DNA of 64,000 nt from Levilactobacillus yonginensis (GTDB taxonomy: Bacteria; Bacillota; Bacilli; Lactobacillales; Lactobacillaceae), in NCBI RefSeq assembly GCF_964065165.1, contig NZ_OZ061549.1:2356001-2420000 (forward strand), written 5' to 3'. A program made the translations under genes and the position numbers. Below are positions 58,973 to 64,000 of the stretch, in pieces (the first letter of the stretch is position 1; every line of letters begins with the position of its first letter). Under the pieces are notes generated by a model. That model ran no database searches and had not been told where the DNA came from. It saw only the letters and a list, made by a program, of their open reading frames with translations.

Positions 58973-59968
58973 ATGACAGAATCTTATGATATTACCATTA
59001 TTGGTGGGGGCCCCGCAGGCATGTTTGCCGCGTTTTATGCCGGGATGCACAACGCTAAAGCACAGGTGATTGAGAGCCTGGCCGAATTGGGTGGTCAGGT
59101 GAATGCATTGTACCCTGAAAAAAGAATTCTAGATGTCGCAGGGTTACCTGCTATAAAAGGACGAGAGCTGATTGCTGGGCAACGGCGACAGTTAAAACAA
59201 TTTCCGTTAACCATTAAGACGGGACAGGCGGTGGCCAACGTTACTGCGAATGGGCAAGGATTTACAGTGACCACGGAGCGGGAGACGACTCAGACAAGGG
59301 CCATCATTGTGGCCGTTGGCAACGGGGCCTTTACCCCGCGTAAGCTAAATGTTGAAAATGCCGAGCAATTTACTAATCGTCAGTTATTCTACAGTGCCCG
59401 AAATCTTGAAACGTTTCGCAATCAGGATGTCATGGTAGCAGGTGGTGGTGATGCAGCCATTGACCAAGCCCTGATGTTGGCGCCTGTGGCAAAGTCCGTG
59501 ACCCTGTTGCACCGTCGTAACCAATTCCGGGGGTTGGCCCACATGGTCGACTTGCTCGAACAATCTACGGTAAAAGTGGTGACGCCCTTTCTGATCAGTG
59601 GCTTGCAGGAAACGGCTACTGGTGCCTTGGACGTGACGATGAAGACCGTTGGTGGCTCGGGGGAATTAGCGCATCAGACGGTGGATAAATTAGTGGTCAG
59701 CTATGGGTTTACGGCAGATCATCAGGCATTAGATGCTTGGGACGTCGATTTGGCGGAGGACCATCGTTTGATTGCGGTGGACTCAACCATGGCCACTAAT
59801 GTTGCGGGAATCTATGCCATTGGGGATGGCGTCATGTATCGGGGAAAACAGCCGCTGATTGCGACCGGTTACGGTGAAGCACCGGTGGCGGTTCAAGCCA
59901 TCATGAGCACCTTTTTCCCCGACCGCCGTGGTCCCGTTCACAGTACTTCGCTAACCCCTAAACAATAA
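58973..59968 (+). CDS. Ferredoxin/flavodoxin--NADP+ reductase, thioredoxin-reductase type
   Basis: 331 residues. The FAD-binding motif IIGGGPAGMFAAFYAGM and GGQVNALYPEKRILDVAG match YumC-type reductases. The NADPH-binding site is VAGGGDAAIDQAL with HRRNQFRG. A C-x-x-C redox pair of thioredoxin reductase is absent, which places it with ferredoxin reductases. YAIGDGV closes the FAD site. GGAG precedes the ATG. Confidence 0.93.
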   Translation: MTESYDITIIGGGPAGMFAAFYAGMHNAKAQVIESLAELGGQVNALYPEKRILDVAGLPAIKGRELIAGQRRQLKQFPLTIKTGQAVANVTANGQGFTVTTERETTQTRAIIVAVGNGAFTPRKLNVENAEQFTNRQLFYSARNLETFRNQDVMVAGGGDAAIDQALMLAPVAKSVTLLHRRNQFRGLAHMVDLLEQSTVKVVTPFLISGLQETATGALDVTMKTVGGSGELAHQTVDKLVVSYGFTADHQALDAWDVDLAEDHRLIAVDSTMATNVAGIYAIGDGVMYRGKQPLIATGYGEAPVAVQAIMSTFFPDRRGPVHSTSLTPKQ

Positions 59969-59988
59969 GCGTGTTTATTCTAAACGAC

Positions 59989-60035
59989 AAAGAAGCTGTC
60001 CGCACGATCAAGAGATCGAACGGACAGCTTCTTTT
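59989..60035. terminator. Bidirectional terminator between reductase and LTA synthase
   Basis: Stem GAAGCTGTCCG/CGGACAGCTTC with an inner GATC/GATC hairpin, flanked by A- and T-rich runs. Confidence 0.9.
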
Positions 60036-60052
60036 CGTTGGTCGACTGGCGG

Positions 60053-62185
60053 TTATTTGCCGCTGGTGTCGTCTTGGTTAGTAATTTTGATACGGTTGGA
60101 GTCGGTGGACTTGTGATTGATTTCTGGTGCATCCGTCTTGTAGAACGGTTGTGTGGATTTGTCACCATTTCTGGAGAAGAGGCTAGTGGACTTTAAGCCC
60201 AGCTTCTTTTCCAACTTTTCCGCTTTCTGAAGACCATCAGAATAGTTATAGTCCTGCGGATCAACCGCTTTAAATCCCTTAGGATGGTAGAACCGTAGGA
60301 GGTTTTTCTGGTTAAGGGAATCGGAATAGTTTAGCCCATTAGTTACGTGTTCTTGCATGGCGTCAATCTTTTCTTTTTGCTTACCAGTTGGCTGAATCTC
60401 CTGCTGGGTTTTGTTGCTATAAATATTCCCATCGATCGACGTATAATCAGCGCTGACCCAATCGCGATTACGGAAGGCTACGACTGGGTAATGGCCTGGA
60501 GAAAGTAGGTCGGTCCCAAATTGCAGGTACTTCTTACTATTGATTCCCATCAGGTGTAACAGGGTTGGTAAGACGTCAACTTCGCCGCCATAGGTGTGTT
60601 CAATCTTACCTTTCTTGTAGCCAGGCATGTTGAACATCATTGGTACCCGTTGAAGTTGGGCGTTGTCGTAATCGTTCCAGTCATCTGGATTGACGCCCAG
60701 GAGCTTGGATAAACTCTTGTTGGACGAGTTAGAGATTCCATAGTGGTCTCCATAGATCATAACCAATGAGTTCTTGTCCAGGCCTGACTTGTGTAGGTAA
60801 TGGTAGAATTCCTTGATGGATTGGTCGAGGTAGTGAGCCGTTTTGAAGTAATTATCAACGGTTTTGTCGCCGGTGTTGGGTGTCTTGAAGGTTGAATCTT
60901 CCTTGTCCAAAGTGAACGGGAAGTGGTTCGTAACAGTCAGATACTTCACGTAAAACGGCTGTTGTAGGTGTTGCAGGTATTTGACGGAATCATTGAATAA
61001 CAATTTGTCCTTCAACCCGTAACCCAACGATTTGTCACCGGAAGTGTCATAGTAGCTGGCATCGAAGAAATACTGGTAACCCAGGTTTTTGTAAGTATTA
61101 TTCCGGTTCCAGAAGCTGCCCACGTTTCCGTGGAAGACGGCAGTGGTGTATCCTGACTGGTCAAGGATGGCTGGCGCCGCTTGGAAAGTGTTGTCGCTTC
61201 CTAACTGCGTGAATAGCGATCCCTGAGGTAGACCGTAAGTTCCGGTCTCCAACATGGTTTCTGCGTCAGAGGTCTTACCTTGACCGACTTCATGGAAGAA
61301 GTTATCAAAGCTATAGGTTGCTTTACTCTTATAGAGCTTATTGAGGAACGGCGTCACTTCTTGACCGTTGACCTTCTTGTTAATTAAAAATTGTTGGAAA
61401 CTCTCCAAGTGAATCACGATGACGTTCTTCTTCTTTGCCACACCATATAGACTCTTATCGGGCGCTGCGTAGTTTTTGTGGACGTACTTAAGAATCCCAG
61501 TCAACTCGGACTTCTTCGCGTGGGAGCGTAGTTCACTGGTATGACCGGACTTGATACCGTCGTAAACGGTGAAGGCGTCCAGGCCTAAGTATTTGACGAC
61601 GTAGGTTCTATCGAACGTCCGGGTCAGTAGTTGTGGCCGATCCATCTCACCCAGAGTCAGGTTGACGCCAAAGAGGAGCACGGCCACGGAAGTCACGGCA
61701 AAGCCGACCCGTTTGTTCAGTGGTCGGGGGTCAATGTAGATGCGACGGGTAGCCAATAACAAGAGGACCACCACGAGGTCTAACCAGTATAGAATATCGT
61801 GTGGTGAGGTCAGAGCTAATGAACTTCCTGACAGCCCCTGGTCGACCTTGGAGTACCCCAGCATGGTGCTAACCGTCATAAAGTCGGTAAATTCTCGGAA
61901 GTAGATGACGTTGATGTAGAGCAGCAGGGTATTCAGAATATCAATTAAAAATAAAAAGGGATAGAAGAATCGTGCTCGTTTAAAGTACAGTGCCAACCCA
62001 AAGACGAGTAGGGTGGCAGCAATGGGATTGATCAGCACAATTAGAAATTGAAACGGATCACTCAGATTTAAGTTGAAGTCGACGAAGTAGGCGACTAGGG
62101 TCTTTGCCCAAAACAGGACGACCATCAGGGTAACAAATCCCATGCGGGTCCCTGTTCTGGCCCATATTTTTTTGAAACGTTCCAC
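60053..62185 (-). CDS. ltaS: Lipoteichoic acid synthase family protein
   Basis: Polymerises glycerol-phosphate from phosphatidylglycerol into lipoteichoic acid at the outer membrane face. In 710 residues there are five N-terminal membrane helices (to about residue 190), then the sulfatase-like domain. The metal ligand Glu is in VIHLESFQ and the nucleophile Thr305 in GQGKTSDAETM. VFHGNVGSFWNRN and MIYGDHYGISN supply the other ligands. The start is GTG at 62185, with GGAG 9 bases ahead. The C-terminal 100 residues form a polar tail. Confidence 0.94.
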   Translation of the reverse strand: MERFKKIWARTGTRMGFVTLMVVLFWAKTLVAYFVDFNLNLSDPFQFLIVLINPIAATLLVFGLALYFKRARFFYPFLFLIDILNTLLLYINVIYFREFTDFMTVSTMLGYSKVDQGLSGSSLALTSPHDILYWLDLVVVLLLLATRRIYIDPRPLNKRVGFAVTSVAVLLFGVNLTLGEMDRPQLLTRTFDRTYVVKYLGLDAFTVYDGIKSGHTSELRSHAKKSELTGILKYVHKNYAAPDKSLYGVAKKKNVIVIHLESFQQFLINKKVNGQEVTPFLNKLYKSKATYSFDNFFHEVGQGKTSDAETMLETGTYGLPQGSLFTQLGSDNTFQAAPAILDQSGYTTAVFHGNVGSFWNRNNTYKNLGYQYFFDASYYDTSGDKSLGYGLKDKLLFNDSVKYLQHLQQPFYVKYLTVTNHFPFTLDKEDSTFKTPNTGDKTVDNYFKTAHYLDQSIKEFYHYLHKSGLDKNSLVMIYGDHYGISNSSNKSLSKLLGVNPDDWNDYDNAQLQRVPMMFNMPGYKKGKIEHTYGGEVDVLPTLLHLMGINSKKYLQFGTDLLSPGHYPVVAFRNRDWVSADYTSIDGNIYSNKTQQEIQPTGKQKEKIDAMQEHVTNGLNYSDSLNQKNLLRFYHPKGFKAVDPQDYNYSDGLQKAEKLEKKLGLKSTSLFSRNGDKSTQPFYKTDAPEINHKSTDSNRIKITNQDDTSGK

Positions 62186-62375
62186 GTAATTTCGCTCCTT
62201 CGTTTACGGATAAGTAGTCCTATTTTACCATAGTTGCAGGTGTCATAGGTTGCGCCCGTTTTTGACACATTTTCACCATCGTAGCAAATTGCGGTGGGCC
62301 TTGACGGTTTCAGGAGGAAGTTTAGGAAAATTTTAAGTGGGTTGCGAAATTGTAACCGCTATCGCAGAATAATTT

Positions 62376-62383
62376 GGTACACT
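62376..62383 (+). promoter_or_regulatory. Extended -10 promoter of the histidine phosphatase gene
   Basis: TGgTACACT with no clear -35, about 35 bases before the start codon. Confidence 0.4.
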
Positions 62384-62417
62384 AGAGGTAATTCAGACGG
62401 AAAGGTGTGGAAACGTT

Positions 62418-63083
62418 ATGAACAAGCAAATCACGCTTTATTTGGTTCGGCACGGCCAAACCTATTTCAACATCTATAACAAATTGCAGGGTTGGAGCAA
62501 TTCTCCGCTGACGGACGCAGGGATTGCGGATGCCAAAGGGGCCGCTGAACGGCTTAAGGACGTGCAGTTTGCCGCAGCTTACTGTAGTGATACCACGCGG
62601 GCTGAGCAAACGGCGCGGACCATCTTAGCAGCTAACTTGTCGCAACCATCGGCTAATTTAACGTCTTCCCATTTCTTCAGAGAAGAGTTTTACGGGTATT
62701 ACGAGGGGACCGACATGGCCCAGGCGTGGTACGTTGCTGGGGCACCACATGGAGTGCCGTCGTTTAAGGCAATTGAAGAAAAATATTCAATTGGTAAGGC
62801 GAAAGATTTCTTGAAGGAAGCCGATCCCTTCCGTCAGGCCGAAAACAATGAAGAGTACTGGGCTCGGGTCGACCAAGGATTTGACATGATTCGCCAGGAC
62901 CCAATTCTGAAAGATGGTGATAACGTCCTGGTAATCAGTCACGGTAACACGTTGCTCAGTCTGATGGAACGTTATGGTCAGGGTCAGTATGATTTGAGTG
63001 TTCGGCCAGCTAACGGAAGTGTTACCAAGCTTTCCTTAACACCCGATGACATTAAAGTTTTGAGTTATAATCAGAAAGATTAG
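62418..63083 (+). CDS. Histidine phosphatase (phosphoglycerate mutase-like)
   Basis: 221 residues. YLVRHGQTYFN contains the RHG catalytic histidine. YCSDTTRAEQTA, the Glu of REEFYGYYEG and the second histidine in VISHGNTLLSL complete the site. The insertion around residues 90-130 argues for a broad phosphatase more than glycolytic mutase. A GNAT gene follows 16 bases later in the same operon. Confidence 0.92.
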   Translation: MNKQITLYLVRHGQTYFNIYNKLQGWSNSPLTDAGIADAKGAAERLKDVQFAAAYCSDTTRAEQTARTILAANLSQPSANLTSSHFFREEFYGYYEGTDMAQAWYVAGAPHGVPSFKAIEEKYSIGKAKDFLKEADPFRQAENNEEYWARVDQGFDMIRQDPILKDGDNVLVISHGNTLLSLMERYGQGQYDLSVRPANGSVTKLSLTPDDIKVLSYNQKD

Positions 63084-63099
63084 GAGCGAGGACGATTTG

Positions 63100-63534
63100 A
63101 TGGAATGTAGAATGGCTTGGGGTAAAAAGAACCCCGTCTATGATGATGCCTTAGGTATCCGTAAGGACGTTTTTATTGAAGAACAGGGGATTGACCCTCG
63201 CGACGAGTTAGATGGCGCTGACGAGGACAAGATGCACTACGTGGGCTACGTGGACGACAAACCAGTCACGACGGCCAGAATTGATATGCTGGCTGGAAAT
63301 CGTGTCAAAATTCAGCGGGTAGCAACGGTGGCTGATGAACGCCAACACGGGTATGCTGGGGAACTCATTAAGCAGATCATTAGCGACGCGAAGAAGTCTG
63401 ATGTCAGCCGAATCGAGCTGGATGCCCAATTGACTGCGCTAGATTTCTATCAGCAACTGGGATTTGAACCTGTGAGCGAGCCATTCAAAGAGGCTGGTAT
63501 TCAACACCGGACGGTTCAGTATCAAGTTAAATAG
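63100..63534 (+). CDS. GNAT-family acetyltransferase (ElaA/YjcF-like)
   Basis: 144 residues. VYDDALGIRKDVFIEEQGID is typical of this subfamily. The acetyl-CoA loop region is KIQRVATVADERQHGYAGEL (pattern R-V-A-x-x-x-x-R-x-x-G-x-G/A), and LDAQLTALDFYQQLGFEPV is the C-terminal part. ATG 63100 has GAGG 8 bases ahead. Substrate unknown. Confidence 0.9.
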   Translation: MECRMAWGKKNPVYDDALGIRKDVFIEEQGIDPRDELDGADEDKMHYVGYVDDKPVTTARIDMLAGNRVKIQRVATVADERQHGYAGELIKQIISDAKKSDVSRIELDAQLTALDFYQQLGFEPVSEPFKEAGIQHRTVQYQVK

Positions 63535-63550
63535 GTTTTTGTAAATTGAA

Positions 63551-63588
63551 GGATGTGTGATTGGATTAGCCGGTCACGCATCCTTTTT
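63551..63588 (+). terminator. Terminator of the phosphatase-GNAT pair
   Basis: Stem GGATGTGTGA/TCACGCATCC followed by TTTTT. Confidence 0.85.
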
Positions 63589-63604
63589 ACCGTACATGCC
63601 ATGT

Positions 63605-63650
63605 GCCGCTTCCGGCAGCCAGGACTGGGGCTCAGCTGTGGGGACCTTTG
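63605..63650 (-). repeat. Structured intergenic repeat family, short fragment
   Basis: Plus-strand text CCGGCAGCCAGGACTGGGG and CAGCTGTGGGGA matches the left end of copy B (CCGGCGGTTCAAGACGGGGC, CAGCTGTGGGGG) base by base with few gaps, in the same orientation. The rest of the copy is not recognisable. Between it and copy H (63651-63910) I see no gene or other clear element. Confidence 0.4.
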
Positions 63651-63910
63651 ATATCGATGGCGGTAACTGTGACTGTTTTACAGGCGATAGTCAGTTTAAT
63701 GTTACTGTACTGAGGTTGAGCGGATGTTCTAGGTGTTGTTGATGGTTCGACTAGTTAGTCTGTTATGGTAGCTAAGCGAGTATTGAACGGTTGTTCATCT
63801 TTATGTAAGAGGCAGTAATGTGTCTAGGAGATGTGGAAGGGCATAGTGACATGTTTATGGGAACATACGTCAAGCGCTAGTTTTCATAGGTTTGGTCACA
63901 ATTAGACAGT

Positions 63911-64000
63911 CTAAGCCGGAGGCGGACAGGGTGGGCCAGCCGTGAAAATAGCGTTAGCTAGCGTTTCTTGCTAGGTTGGGCTATAGGCGACTTTGAAGAC
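63911..64000 (+). repeat. Structured intergenic repeat family, copy H (cut by window end)
   Basis: TAAGCCGGAGGCGGACAGGG, then GGGCCAGCCGTGAAAATAGC, a GCTAGC/GCTAGG hairpin and GGCGACTTTGAAGAC follow copy C in order. The 3' half lies beyond the window. Confidence 0.75.

Noticed and set aside
63557..63742. 61-codon plus-strand frame near the window end
   Set aside because: It starts inside a terminator stem and runs through a repeat fragment; no ribosome site or protein-like composition.

Overview
The window looks like a chromosomal segment of a low-to-mid GC lactic acid bacterium of the Lactobacillaceae, most likely a heterofermentative Levilactobacillus-type species. This inference rests on the adenosylcobalamin-dependent ribonucleotide reductase next to a PduO-type adenosyltransferase, a PepO peptidase, a YkoEDC-TenA thiamine-precursor locus under a TPP riboswitch, Shine-Dalgarno-led genes with frequent GTG/TTG starts, and many small Lactobacillus-type membrane and cell-wall proteins. 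I see no prophage, insertion-sequence transposase, CRISPR array or rRNA operon. One tRNA gene (Ala, CGC) is present.

Layout. 1-1.8 kb: end of rtpR plus its cobalamin adenosyltransferase. 2.1-6.9 kb: pepO, a MarR regulator, a lipoprotein and a universal stress protein. 7-9.2 kb: a 38-residue basic protein and a YibE/F membrane pair. 9.2-9.9 kb: two inverted copies of a structured intergenic repeat. 10-15.2 kb: a secreted amidase, perR, two tandem VIT-type metal transporters with a PerR-like box in front, and an APC permease. 15.5-18.4 kb: GNAT, 6-phosphogluconolactonase and an esterase. 18.6-22.6 kb: a three-gene minus-strand operon encoding a nuclease-helicase fusion, a PD-(D/E)XK-like nuclease and a sce7725-like protein. 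22.7-23.9 kb: small proteins, one of them HPr-like. 24-31.6 kb: pstSCAB facing potABCD. 31.9-37.1 kb: glycerol facilitator, tRNA-Ala, a two-gene ABC exporter, and a xanthine/guanine permease behind a guanine riboswitch. 37.1-41.1 kb: a 51-residue small protein, asparaginase, and a compact cluster made of a four-fold Sm-like repeat protein, a membrane/coiled-coil protein, a zinc-ribbon protein and a macro-domain protein. 41.1-42.2 kb: a gene-free kilobase with an orphan terminator unit and two more structured repeats. 42.2-46.2 kb: the tenA-ykoC-ykoD-ykoE operon with its TPP riboswitch. 46.4-49.1 kb: two tandem D,D-carboxypeptidases. 49.2-51 kb: a CAT-like acetyltransferase, a degenerate GIY-YIG protein and a DUF2087 regulator. 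51.2-55.8 kb: two HAD phosphatases around an orphan EIIC-like permease and a surface hydrolase, then a secreted protein. 56-63.5 kb: nucleoside hydrolase, PrsW-like protease, a second surface hydrolase, ferredoxin-NADP reductase, LTA synthase, a histidine phosphatase and a GNAT.

The most unusual feature is a family of about 180-nt intergenic elements. At least seven copies or fragments occur here. Each folds on itself through long outer arms and three inner hairpins, and the arm sequences differ between copies while remaining complementary within a copy. Three loci carry two copies, or a copy and a fragment, in inverted, 5'-end-to-5'-end orientation. Other points worth checking are an XPD/DinG-like helicase that has lost all four expected iron-sulfur cysteines, an EIIC permease lacking the expected catalytic residues, a four-fold Sm-like repeat protein beside a macro domain, and several near-perfect palindromic operators.
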